Source: an uncultured Burkholderiaceae bacterium (lineage in GTDB: Bacteria > Pseudomonadota > Gammaproteobacteria > Burkholderiales > Burkholderiaceae_C). From it: a DNA stretch of 32,650 bases. A model generated the notes under the pieces. That model worked only from the letters and a program-made list of their open reading frames with translations, ran no database searches and was not told the origin of the DNA. Below, one piece after another: positions 21,784-30,144 of this stretch. The stretch lies in assembly GCA_938022295.1 (NCBI GenBank), contig CALIDR010000144.1, positions 1-32,650 of the forward strand. Direction: 5' to 3'. How positions within the stretch are numbered: the first letter of the stretch is position 1; each line of letters starts with the position of its first letter. A program made the position numbers and the translations under genes.

Positions 21784-23526
21784 ATGAAGACATTCGCGAT
21801 CAGGCCGCTGAGCCTTGCCTGCCTGCTGGCCGTGGGCGCCCCCGCGCTGGCGGCCGGCCCCGGGCTCGACTTCAGCGGCTCGAACATCTACATGAAGTTC
21901 CTGGACGGCAACCAGCGCCGCATCAGCCTCGCCAGCGGCGACACCGCCAGCGGCGCCGACCAGGGCCAGTGGACCGAGTTCGAGCTGCGCATCAAGGCCA
22001 CGGTGTCGCGCCAGGTCGAGGCCGGGGTGCGCATCCAGAGCCGCAGCCCGGCGGCCTACTGGACCGACTTCGGCTTCGCCGACGAGGATACGCCGGTGCG
22101 CGCCAAGTGGATGAAGCTGCGCGGGGCGTACATCCTGCTCACCCCCGGCTACGCGTACCTGGACACCGCGCTGCTGGGCTCGAGCGACTGGGGCATGTTC
22201 GACCCGTTCACGGTCGGCAAGGTGCGCTACATCGACCGCGACAACTACAACGGCTTCTACGTCAAGGGCCCCGTGGCCGCCGGCGCCACCTACGAGCTGG
22301 CGCGGGTGTCGCTGCCGAACTACCTGCAGTACAACTGGGGCCAGGGGCCGACGTGCTGCTCGACCGACGACACCCAGTACCAGGAGGCGGTCTACATCGG
22401 CCAGGTCAAGGTGCCGGTCGGCCCGGCGCGGCTGACGGCCAGCTACCAGTGGTTCGACGACCGCAAGCTCGACCCGAACGACACCAACGACCTCGACGGC
22501 CGCGGCACGACGACGTTCTTCCGCAACCGCGTCGCGATGCTCAAGGCCGAGGGCAACGTGGCCGACATGGTCGACCTGCGCGGCGCCTTCTACCGCTCGC
22601 AGGCCAAGGTGGCCGACACCGCCTTCGGCGAGGAGTGGGGCAACTCGCCGCGCCGCTCGGTCAGCGACAGCGCCTTCACGCTCAACGCCGACGTCACCGG
22701 ACTGCCGGTCCCGGGGCTGACGCTGAGCGCCCAGTTGTTCAACATCGGTGCCGGCTACTTCAGCAACACGGCGGCGCGACGCGAATCCGACGTCCTGCTG
22801 ACCGAAGGCTCCGAGGCCGCGTGGTACCGCTTCGGCGACGACCTGTGGTACGGCGGCGCGGCGGTCGACTACCAGCAGTCACCGGCCAACAACCGGATCG
22901 TCGACAACGCCTTCATCGACTTCGACGAACCGCCCAACGAGTCGGTCGTCGGCTGGAAGGGGTTCACGCTGCTCGGCCGCTTCGAGGCGCTGAACACGCC
23001 GATGTCGCTCGAGGTGACCCGCATCGGCTACGACAACAACTGGCAGGGGTACCCGGCCGGGCGCGGCATCGCGCTGTCGAACTTCTTCCCCGAGTTCCAG
23101 GATCGGCGGACGAACATCTTCGTGTTCAAGGCCAACCACGTGGTGCCGGTGGCCGGCGGTCTGGACCTGGGCTTCAAGTGGAAGCGCGTGGCCGACCGCG
23201 ATCGCGTCGTCGCCGGCGACCCGTCCGACGACACCAAGGTCACCGACAACGGCTACGCGTTCAGCATCGGCAACCAGGTGTTCAGCGACCTGTACGCGAA
23301 CCTCTCGTGGGGCCGCTACACGCGTGACTTCGCGGTCGGGCCCGACGACGGCGAGATCCGCAAGAACATCACCAGCCTGAAGCTGAGCTACAACCTGGCC
23401 GGTTTCGAGCTCGGCGCACTGGCGCAGTGGATCCGCGGCTCGGGCAACCTCGACCTGGAGGAGATCGACGCCAGCGCGAAGTTCAGGCAGTACCGCATGA
23501 AGGCGTTTGCCAAGGTGATCTTCTGA
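21784..23526 (+). CDS. Outer-membrane beta-barrel channel, probable maltodextrin porin, 580 aa
   Basis: The ATG at 21784 follows GAGGAGAG. The signal peptide spans about 1-23 (LSLACLLAVGAPALA). The rest shows alternating polar/hydrophobic strands, many Tyr/Trp/Asp/Gly, and a C-terminal strand ending in Phe (YRMKAFAKVIF), the usual signal for BAM-mediated outer-membrane insertion. It is longer than classical LamB (about 420-450) and is not clearly similar to it. Location at the end of the malKEFG unit, next to the glucodextranase-C protein, makes an alpha-glucan channel likely (inference). A pair of adjacent Cys (PTCCSTDD, near residue 196) is uncommon in porins. It probably ends the transcription unit at the terminator 23711-23751. 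Confidence 0.82.
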   Translation: MKTFAIRPLSLACLLAVGAPALAAGPGLDFSGSNIYMKFLDGNQRRISLASGDTASGADQGQWTEFELRIKATVSRQVEAGVRIQSRSPAAYWTDFGFADEDTPVRAKWMKLRGAYILLTPGYAYLDTALLGSSDWGMFDPFTVGKVRYIDRDNYNGFYVKGPVAAGATYELARVSLPNYLQYNWGQGPTCCSTDDTQYQEAVYIGQVKVPVGPARLTASYQWFDDRKLDPNDTNDLDGRGTTTFFRNRVAMLKAEGNVADMVDLRGAFYRSQAKVADTAFGEEWGNSPRRSVSDSAFTLNADVTGLPVPGLTLSAQLFNIGAGYFSNTAARRESDVLLTEGSEAAWYRFGDDLWYGGAAVDYQQSPANNRIVDNAFIDFDEPPNESVVGWKGFTLLGRFEALNTPMSLEVTRIGYDNNWQGYPAGRGIALSNFFPEFQDRRTNIFVFKANHVVPVAGGLDLGFKWKRVADRDRVVAGDPSDDTKVTDNGYAFSIGNQVFSDLYANLSWGRYTRDFAVGPDDGEIRKNITSLKLSYNLAGFELGALAQWIRGSGNLDLEEIDASAKFRQYRMKAFAKVIF

Positions 23527-23534
23527 GCGCCCCG

Positions 23535-23555
23535 GGGCCGGACTGCGGCCGGCCC
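23535..23555. repeat. GC hairpin just downstream of the porin gene
   Basis: GGGCCGG (23535-23541) and CCGGCCC (23549-23555) form a perfect 7-bp stem with a 7-base loop, starting 9 bases after the porin stop. There is no T-run; it may protect the 3' end or help termination. Confidence 0.35.
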
Positions 23556-23710
23556 GCCCGGGCAGCGATCGATCGGGGCCGTGACGGCCCAGCGTCGTCG
23601 CGAAGGCGGAGGGCGGCGGGGCCGCCCCGGCCATCCCGTCGAAGCCGGGCCGTTGCCGGCCGGGCCTCCACCGGCGCGATCGGGACGCCCGGCCGCCACC
23701 CGGCACCACG

Positions 23711-23751
23711 CGCGGGCCGCGGCATTGCCGTGCCGGGCCCGCGTTTGTCTT
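23711..23751 (+). terminator. Rho-independent terminator after the mal/porin unit
   Basis: CGCGGGCC (23711-23718) pairs with GGCCCGCG (23736-23743), with a nested CGGC-att-GCCG, followed by TTTGTCTT (23744-23751). A strong GC stem and a T-rich tail are the classical signs of a terminator. It is the only such structure seen in this locus. The rest of the 265-base gap holds no gene that I can support. Confidence 0.7.
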
Positions 23752-23791
23752 AACCTCCCGGCAGGGGCTGCCCCCGCCGGCCCGCCTGACC

Positions 23792-25114
23792 ATGGACGTC
23801 CGACCGATGAAATCGCTGCTCACCGCCTTGCTGCTCGGCGCGGCCTTCGCCTGCGCGGCCCAACCGTCGGCGTGGGTCGTCGCCGATCCGGCCGGCGACG
23901 ACCACTGGGCCGGCAACCTCGTCTACCCGCGCCGCTCGGACCTGCGTCCGGGTGACCTCGATCTGCGCTCGCTGCGCGTGCGGCGCGAGCGCGACGGCGT
24001 GTGGTTCGACGCCACGTTCGCCAATCCGATCCGCGACCCGGCCACCGTGCCGAGCGACACCGGTGGCGGCGACGCGATGTCGTACGTCGCGCGCCACGGC
24101 TTCTACGCCTTCAACCTCGACCTCTACCTCGACACCGACGGCGTGACGGGCTCGGGCAACACCGCCACGCTGCCGGGCCGCGGCGCGACCATCGATGCGG
24201 CCACGGCCTGGGAGCGGGCGGTCGTCCTCACGCCGCGCCCGGAACTGATGCGCCGCCTGCTCGTCGAGACGCTCTCCCGACACGGCTCGGCCGCCGGCGT
24301 CGAGGCCATGGTGGCGAAGTCGGTCTTCTTTCCGACCCGCATCCGCGTCAACGCGAAGACGGTGTCGTTCTTCGTCCCGGCCGAGTTCCTCGGCAGCGAC
24401 GACCCGGGCCGCTGGGCGGTCACGGCGTTCGTCACGTTGGCGCAGCTGAACGTGGGGCTCGACTGGGGGCCGCTCGAGCGGCTCGCCGTGCCGCGCGACG
24501 GCGGCCGTTTCGGCGTGCTGCCACCGGCCGCGGGACGCCCGCTGGAGGCGTTCGGCACCACGCAGGGCGACGCGCCGACCGCCGTCGTCGACCTGCTCGA
24601 TCCGCAGCCGGGCCGGCAGGCCCGCGCGCTCGCCGGCGCGGCGCCGCTCGTCGGGGTGCGGTTCGACGGTCGTCCGGTGGAGCCTTCGGGTGCCGGCGTG
24701 GCCGCGACGCCGAAGGCCGAGCCGGCTGCGGCGCCGCCGGCGTCGCTGCAGTCGCTGCTCGAACCCGCCGCGGCGACGGGGGCAGCGCCGGCCGTGTCCG
24801 CGGCCGCCGCTGCGCCGCCCGCGGTCGCGCCACCGGTCGCGGCGCCGTCGGTCGCAGCCCCGGCCGTGCGGCCCGCGCCTCCTGCGCCGGCGCCGGCTGC
24901 GGCGACGCCACCTTCGACCACCGTCGCCCCGGCTGCCGCCGCGGTGCCCGTGCCGGCGCGGCCGGATGGCGCGGCGCCGCGGCCGCCCCGCGACGCCGCG
25001 TTCTACGAGGAGCAGGAGCAACGGCTGCGCACGCTGAAGCGCCTGCGCGACCGCGGCCTGATCACGGAACAGGAGTACGAAGCCAAGCGGCGGGAAGTGC
25101 TCGACCTGCTCTGA
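23792..25114 (+). CDS. Exported glucodextranase-C-like protein with Pro/Ala linker and C-terminal SHOCT motif, 440 aa
   Basis: The ATG at 23792 or the in-frame ATG at 23807 could start the gene; neither has a clear ribosome binding site and both give a signal peptide (LLTALLLGAAFACA). The mature N-terminus (WVVADPAGDDHWAGNLVYPRRSDLRPGDLDL) resembles the glucodextranase-C-type domain of the protein encoded at 20969-21754. About residues 290-395 are a low-complexity Ala/Pro/Val linker. The last 35 or so residues (LRTLKRLRDRGLITEQEYEAKRREVLDLL) are a SHOCT-type short helical motif, which often ends membrane or oligomerising proteins. No catalytic residues are seen. It probably binds glucan or acts as a periplasmic partner (inference). 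It stands alone between the mal terminator and glgP. Confidence 0.75.
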   Translation: MDVRPMKSLLTALLLGAAFACAAQPSAWVVADPAGDDHWAGNLVYPRRSDLRPGDLDLRSLRVRRERDGVWFDATFANPIRDPATVPSDTGGGDAMSYVARHGFYAFNLDLYLDTDGVTGSGNTATLPGRGATIDAATAWERAVVLTPRPELMRRLLVETLSRHGSAAGVEAMVAKSVFFPTRIRVNAKTVSFFVPAEFLGSDDPGRWAVTAFVTLAQLNVGLDWGPLERLAVPRDGGRFGVLPPAAGRPLEAFGTTQGDAPTAVVDLLDPQPGRQARALAGAAPLVGVRFDGRPVEPSGAGVAATPKAEPAAAPPASLQSLLEPAAATGAAPAVSAAAAAPPAVAPPVAAPSVAAPAVRPAPPAPAPAAATPPSTTVAPAAAAVPVPARPDGAAPRPPRDAAFYEEQEQRLRTLKRLRDRGLITEQEYEAKRREVLDLL

Positions 25115-25321
25115 CGCCGCCGCGGCCGCGCGTGCGAGGCCTCCGGCAGTGACCGCAGGCACCGAAGTCGGCGCACGCCGCGTCCGGCCGGCGTCCTGAG
25201 GCCGGCGAGCGGCAAGTTCGACGGATCGGCGCGCGGCGGGCGTCGGCGGCGCGGCACGCCGCCCGATGTCGCGTCATCATTGCGGGCCGGGGGAGGCGAG
25301 GGACGACGCGAGTCGCCCGAC

Positions 25322-25336
25322 GTCGCGGAACGCGAC
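25322..25336. repeat. 15-bp palindrome upstream of glgP (GTCGCG-GAA-CGCGAC)
   Basis: Perfect 6-bp arms with a GAA spacer lie 64 bases before the glgP start. The size and the GAA centre resemble operator 1 at 13936, but the arms differ from the HexR consensus. It is a candidate regulator site or a leader hairpin. Confidence 0.35.
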
Positions 25337-25367
25337 ACGATGATGGGGCGCGTTGGCGCGTGCCTTG

Positions 25368-25380
25368 CTTGGACACCAAG
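25368..25380. repeat. Inverted repeat CTTGG-ACA-CCAAG beside the glgP ribosome binding site
   Basis: Perfect 5-bp arms lie 6 bases before the GGAGGA ribosome binding site. In mRNA a small hairpin here could affect translation. A protein-binding site is equally possible. Confidence 0.3.
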
Positions 25381-25386
25381 AACAAC

Positions 25387-25392
25387 GGAGGA
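25387..25392 (+). promoter_or_regulatory. Ribosome binding site GGAGGA deciding a TTG start for glgP
   Basis: GGAGGA is 7 bases before the TTG at 25400, which is in the glgP frame. The nearer ATG at 25393 is in the wrong frame, directly against the site. Confidence 0.65.
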
Positions 25393-25399
25393 ATGTGCT

Positions 25400-27907
25400 T
25401 TGCCCGATCGTTCCGCTACCCCACGCCCGGCCCAGCGCGCAGGTTCGCGCGTGCCGCCTTCGGTGCGCAGCGTCTTCCACGACGCGCTGGACCAGCAATT
25501 GCTGCGCCGCGCCGACGGCATCGCCGACGCGCGCCGCTCGCCGCCCGAGGTCTGGCTGCGCGCCGCCGCCGCGGTGTGCATGGGCGAGCTCGAGCGCCGC
25601 TGGGCCGCCACCCAGGCCGAGGACCTGGCGCTGCTGACGCGCAAGCGCGCGCCCGCCAAGGGGCAACCGCCGGCGCGGCGCGTGCACTACCTGTCGATGG
25701 AGTTCCTGATGGGCCGCGCGCTCGCCAATGCGCTGGCCGCGCTCGGGCTCGACGACGAGTTCCGCCGCCACCTGGCCGCCACCAAGCTCGCGCCGGCCGA
25801 CGTGCTCGAGTGCGAGCGCGACGCCGCGCTCGGCAACGGCGGCCTCGGGCGGCTGGCGGCGTGCTTCCTCGACTCGTTCGCCACGCTGGGCCTGCCGTCG
25901 TTCGGCTACGGGCCGCGCTACGAGTACGGCATGTTCGCGCAGCGCATCGTCAACGGCTGCCAGGTCGAGGAGCCCGACGACTGGCTGCGCGGCGGCGGCA
26001 GCCCGTGGGAGCTGCGGCGGCCCGAGCTGCGGTTCGAGGTCGGCTTCGGCGGCCGCGTCGAGGCGGTCGACGGCCGCAGGCGCTGGGTGCCGGCCAAGAC
26101 GGTGTTCGCCAACGCCTACGACTTCGTCGTGCCCGGCCACGGCACCGAGCGCGTCTCGACGCTGCGCCAGTGGCGCGCGCGCGCGACCGGCAGCATCGAC
26201 TTCGAGCTGTTCTGCCGCGGCGAGCACGTCGAGGCCGGGCGCGAGCGCATCGAGGCCGACATCCTCAACTGGGTGCTCTATCCCGACGACAGCACGCCGG
26301 CCGGCCGCGAGCTGCGCCTGAAGCAGGAGCACTTCCTCGTCAGCGCCTCGCTGCAGGACATCCTGCAGCGCCACCTGCGCGAGCAGGGGCGCATCGACAA
26401 CTTCGGCGACAAGAACGTCATCCACCTGAACGACACCCACCCGGCGCTCGCCCCGGTCGAGCTGATGCGGCTGCTCGTCGACGTGCACGGGCTCGACTGG
26501 GACAGCGCGTGGGAACAGACCCACAAGGCGGTCAGCTACACCAACCACACGCTGCTGCCCGAGGCGCTCGAGACCTGGCCGGTGTGGATGTTCGAGTCGC
26601 TGCTGCCGCGGCACCTGGAGATCGTCTACCAGATCAACCACCAGTTCCTCGACGGGGTGCGCGCGCGCCACCCGCACGACCACGAGCTGCTGCGCCGGGT
26701 GTCGCTGATCGACGAATCGGGCGAGCGGCGGGTGCGCATGGCCGCACTGTCGATCGTCGCCGCGCACCGCGTCAACGGCGTGTCGGAGCTCCACTCGCAC
26801 CTGATGGTGCAGTCGATCTTCGCCGACTTCGCGCGCCTGTTCCCGCAGCGCTTCACCAACGTCACCAACGGTGTGACGCCCCGGCGCTGGCTGGCGCAGG
26901 CCAACCCGGGGCTCGCCGCCCTGGTCGACGAGGCGCTGGGCGCCGGCTGGCGGCGCGACCTCGACCGCCTGCACAAGCTCGCCGACCTGGCGGGCGACCG
27001 CCGGTTCGGGCGCGCGGTGGCGAAGGCCAAGCGCGACAACAAGCTGCGCCTGGCGGCGCTGATCGAGCGCGAGGTGGGCGTGCGCGTCGACCCCGACAGC
27101 CTGTTCGACGTCCAGGTCAAGCGCGTGCACGAGTACAAGCGCCAGCTGCTGAACCTGATGCACGTGATCGCGCGCTACCAGGCGATGCTCGCCGACCCCG
27201 ACGCCGACTGGGTGCCGCGCACCGTGATCCTGTCGGGCAAGGCGGCCTCGGCGTACCGCGCGGCGAAGGCGATCGTGCGCTTGGCGCACGACGTCGCCGC
27301 CGTCGTCAACGCCGACGTGCGGCTGCGCGACCGGCTCAAGGTCGTCTTCCTGCCGAACTACAGCGTCTCGCTGGCCGAGGCGATCATCCCGGCGGCGGAC
27401 CTGTCGCAGCAGATTTCCACCGCCGGCCTCGAGGCCTCGGGCACCGGCAACATGAAGTTCGCGCTCAACGGCGCGCTGACGATCGGCACCTGGGACGGCG
27501 CCAACATCGAGATGGCGCAGGCGATCGGCGAGCAGCACCTGTTCGTGTTCGGCCTGCGCGCCGAGGAGATCGCGCAGCGCCGCCTCGAGGGCTACCAGCC
27601 GCGCGCGCACTACGGCGACGACGCGCGGCTGCGCGGCGTCGTCGACGCGCTGCTGCGCGGCGACTTCAGCCCCGGCGACGCCGGCCGATACCGCGGCTTG
27701 ATCGAGCCGCTGCTCGAGCACGACCGGTACATGCTGATGGCCGACTTCGACGACTACCTGCGCGCCCAGCGCGAGGTCGACGCGCTGTACCGCCAGGGCG
27801 CGAAGTGGGCCGAGAAGGCGGTGCTGAACATCGCCGGCATGGGGCGGTTCTCGAGCGACCGCACGATCCGCGACTACGTCGCGCGCATCTGGTCGCACCA
27901 GCCGTGA
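25400..27907 (+). CDS. glgP: Glycogen/maltodextrin phosphorylase, 835 aa
   Basis: This cytoplasmic enzyme releases glucose-1-phosphate from non-reducing ends of alpha-1,4-glucan (GT35, PLP-dependent). Typical motifs are [69 protein letters not shown] and [27 protein letters not shown], with the PLP-binding Lys at about 686. Starting at TTG 25400, behind GGAGGA, the length matches the family (about 800-840). Longer versions starting upstream are not supported. The stop overlaps the glgB start (GTGA at 27904-27907), so the two are coupled. The operon glgP-glgB-glgX-malQ would handle both glycogen and imported maltodextrin. Substrate preference, glycogen or short dextrin, is not resolved. Confidence 0.93.
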   Translation: MPDRSATPRPAQRAGSRVPPSVRSVFHDALDQQLLRRADGIADARRSPPEVWLRAAAAVCMGELERRWAATQAEDLALLTRKRAPAKGQPPARRVHYLSMEFLMGRALANALAALGLDDEFRRHLAATKLAPADVLECERDAALGNGGLGRLAACFLDSFATLGLPSFGYGPRYEYGMFAQRIVNGCQVEEPDDWLRGGGSPWELRRPELRFEVGFGGRVEAVDGRRRWVPAKTVFANAYDFVVPGHGTERVSTLRQWRARATGSIDFELFCRGEHVEAGRERIEADILNWVLYPDDSTPAGRELRLKQEHFLVSASLQDILQRHLREQGRIDNFGDKNVIHLNDTHPALAPVELMRLLVDVHGLDWDSAWEQTHKAVSYTNHTLLPEALETWPVWMFESLLPRHLEIVYQINHQFLDGVRARHPHDHELLRRVSLIDESGERRVRMAALSIVAAHRVNGVSELHSHLMVQSIFADFARLFPQRFTNVTNGVTPRRWLAQANPGLAALVDEALGAGWRRDLDRLHKLADLAGDRRFGRAVAKAKRDNKLRLAALIEREVGVRVDPDSLFDVQVKRVHEYKRQLLNLMHVIARYQAMLADPDADWVPRTVILSGKAASAYRAAKAIVRLAHDVAAVVNADVRLRDRLKVVFLPNYSVSLAEAIIPAADLSQQISTAGLEASGTGNMKFALNGALTIGTWDGANIEMAQAIGEQHLFVFGLRAEEIAQRRLEGYQPRAHYGDDARLRGVVDALLRGDFSPGDAGRYRGLIEPLLEHDRYMLMADFDDYLRAQREVDALYRQGAKWAEKAVLNIAGMGRFSSDRTIRDYVARIWSHQP

Positions 27908-30144
27908 GCGACGCCGCACCGCCTGCCGCCGAGGGCAGGCTCGCCGAGGCCGACGTCGCCGCCCTCGTCGAGGCGCGTCACGCCGACCCGTTCGCCGTGC
28001 TCGGCCTGCACGCCGACGCGCAAGGCACGCTGTGGGTGCGCGCGCTGCTGCCGGGGGCGAGGGCGGTCGGCGTGCTCGACCGCAAGACCGAGCGCCGCGT
28101 CGCCGCGCTCGAGCGCCGCCACGCCGACGGCCTGTTCGAAGGCGCGGTCCCCCGCCGGCGCCAGCTCTTCGACTACTGGCTCGACGTGACGTGGGCCGAC
28201 GGCGCGCAGGGCCGCTACGCCGACCCCTACGCGTACGGTCCGCAGATCGACGACACCGAGATCTACTACCTCGGCGAGGGCAGCCACCTGCGGCCGTACA
28301 CCGTGCTCGGCGCCCACCCGCGCGAGGTCGACGGCGTGGCCGGCGTGCGCTTCGCGCTGTGGGCGCCGAACGCGCGGCGGGTGAGCGTCGTCGGCGACTT
28401 CAACCAGTGGGACGGACGCCGCCACCCGATGCGGCTGCGCCACGGCGTGGGCGTGTGGGAGCTGTTCGTGCCGCACGTCGCGGTGGGCGAGCGCTACAAG
28501 TTCGAGCTGCTGTCGGCGCAGGGCGAACTGCTGCCGCTGCGCAGCGACCCGTTCGCGTTCGCCGCCGAGCTGCGGCCGGCCACCGCGAGCGTCGTCACCG
28601 CGCTGCCGCCGCCGCGGCCGCTGCCGCCCGCACGCGCGGTGGCCAACGGGCGGCGCGCGCCGATCTCGATCTACGAGGTCCACCTCGGCTCGTGGCGGCG
28701 CCACCCCGACGGCAGCTTCCACGACTGGGACCTGCTCGCGGCGCACCTGCCGGCCTACGCCGCCGACCTCGGCTTCACGCACGTCGAGCTGCTGCCGGTC
28801 AGCGAGCACCCGTTCGACGGCTCGTGGGGATACCAGACGCTGGGCCTGTACGCGCCGACGGCGCGCTTCGGCAAGCCCGAGCCCGACGGCACGCGCTTCG
28901 GCTCGCCCGAAGGGTTCGTGCGCTTCGTGCAGGCGTGCCGCGACCGCGGGCTCGGCGTGCTGGTCGACTGGGTGCCGGCGCACTTCCCGACCGACGCCTG
29001 GGGCCTGGCGCGCTTCGACGGCACGGCGCTGTACGAGCACGAGGACCCGCGCGAGGGCTTCCACCGCGACTGGAACACGCTGATCTACAACTACGGCCGC
29101 CACGAGGTGCGCAACTTCCTCGTCGGCAGCGCGCTGTACTGGATCGAGCGCCTCGGCGTCGACGGCCTGCGCGTCGACGCCGTGGCGTCGATGCTGTACC
29201 GCGACTACTCGCGCCGCGAGGGCGAGTGGATCCCCAACGTGCACGGCGGGCGCGAGAACCTGGAGGCGATCGCGTTCCTGCGCCGCACCAACGAGGTGAT
29301 CGGCGTCGAGTGCCCGGGCGCGATCACGGTGGCCGAGGAGTCCACGGCGTTCCCCGGCGTCAGCGCGCCGACCTACGCCGGCGGGCTCGGCTTCCACTAC
29401 AAGTGGAACATGGGCTGGATGCACGACACGCTGGCCTACATGCGCGAGGACCCGGTGCACCGGCGCTGGCACCACGACAAGATGACGTTCGGCCTGATCT
29501 ACGCCTTCACCGAGAACTTCGTGCTGCCGCTGTCGCACGACGAGGTCGTGCACGGCAAGGGCTCGATCCTCGGCCGCATGCCGGGCGACGAGTGGCAGCG
29601 CTTCGCCAACCTGCGCGCCTACTACGGCTTCATGTGGGGCCACCCGGGCACGAAGCTGCTGTTCATGGGCCAGGAGTTCGCGCAGGGCAGCGAGTGGAAC
29701 CACGACGTCGAGCTGCCGTGGCACCTGCTGCAGCACGACGCGCACGCCGGCGTGCAGCGCCTGGTGCGCGACCTCAACGGCCTGTACCGCGGCGAGAGCG
29801 CGCTGCACGAGCTCGACGCCGACGCCCGCGGCTTCGAGTGGCTGGCGGTGCACGACGCCGAGATCTCCGTCTACGCCTGGGTGCGCCGCGACGAGCAGGG
29901 CCGTGCCGTGATCGTCGTGTGCAACTTCACGCCGGTGCCGCGCACGGGCTTCCGCCTCGGCGTGCCCGACGGGTTCGCCGGCTGGCGCGAGTGGCTCAAC
30001 ACCGACTCGGCCTATTACGGCGGCTCCAACCTCGGCAACGGCGGGCGCTGGCTCGCCGCCGAACCGGCGCCGAGCCACGGTCGCGCGCAGTCGATCGTGC
30101 TCGACCTGCCGCCGCTGGCCACGCTGTTCCTCGGCCCCGCCTGA
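27904..30144 (+). CDS. glgB: 1,4-alpha-glucan branching enzyme, 746 aa
   Basis: It transfers alpha-1,4 segments to alpha-1,6 branches (GH13). The GTG at 27904 overlaps the glgP stop. Residues about 1-115 are an N1 domain and about 120-225 a CBM48 ([29 protein letters not shown]). The barrel follows, with DWVPAHFP (region I), [17 protein letters not shown] with nucleophile Asp425 (II), VAEEST with Glu478 (III) and [12 protein letters not shown] with Asp546 (IV). [12 protein letters not shown] and [13 protein letters not shown] are also characteristic of GlgB. The length is normal (E. coli 728). Its stop overlaps the glgX start as TGATG. No glgA or glgC lies in the window, so glycogen synthesis must be encoded elsewhere or be fed by other glucan sources. 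Confidence 0.95.
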   Translation: MSDAAPPAAEGRLAEADVAALVEARHADPFAVLGLHADAQGTLWVRALLPGARAVGVLDRKTERRVAALERRHADGLFEGAVPRRRQLFDYWLDVTWADGAQGRYADPYAYGPQIDDTEIYYLGEGSHLRPYTVLGAHPREVDGVAGVRFALWAPNARRVSVVGDFNQWDGRRHPMRLRHGVGVWELFVPHVAVGERYKFELLSAQGELLPLRSDPFAFAAELRPATASVVTALPPPRPLPPARAVANGRRAPISIYEVHLGSWRRHPDGSFHDWDLLAAHLPAYAADLGFTHVELLPVSEHPFDGSWGYQTLGLYAPTARFGKPEPDGTRFGSPEGFVRFVQACRDRGLGVLVDWVPAHFPTDAWGLARFDGTALYEHEDPREGFHRDWNTLIYNYGRHEVRNFLVGSALYWIERLGVDGLRVDAVASMLYRDYSRREGEWIPNVHGGRENLEAIAFLRRTNEVIGVECPGAITVAEESTAFPGVSAPTYAGGLGFHYKWNMGWMHDTLAYMREDPVHRRWHHDKMTFGLIYAFTENFVLPLSHDEVVHGKGSILGRMPGDEWQRFANLRAYYGFMWGHPGTKLLFMGQEFAQGSEWNHDVELPWHLLQHDAHAGVQRLVRDLNGLYRGESALHELDADARGFEWLAVHDAEISVYAWVRRDEQGRAVIVVCNFTPVPRTGFRLGVPDGFAGWREWLNTDSAYYGGSNLGNGGRWLAAEPAPSHGRAQSIVLDLPPLATLFLGPA

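Larger units (their letters stand above)
25115..25399. other. Intergenic region upstream of glgP
   Basis: This gap of 285 bases is very GC-rich in its first 200 bases, with no gene that I can support. The last 80 bases, less GC-rich, hold two short perfect inverted repeats and the glgP ribosome binding site, so the glgP promoter is probably here. No clear -35/-10 pair was recognised. Confidence 0.45.

Noticed and set aside
25393-25399. ATG at 25393 as the glgP start.
   Set aside because: It lies directly against the ribosome binding site and is in a different frame from glgP; the TTG at 25400 is correctly spaced and in frame.
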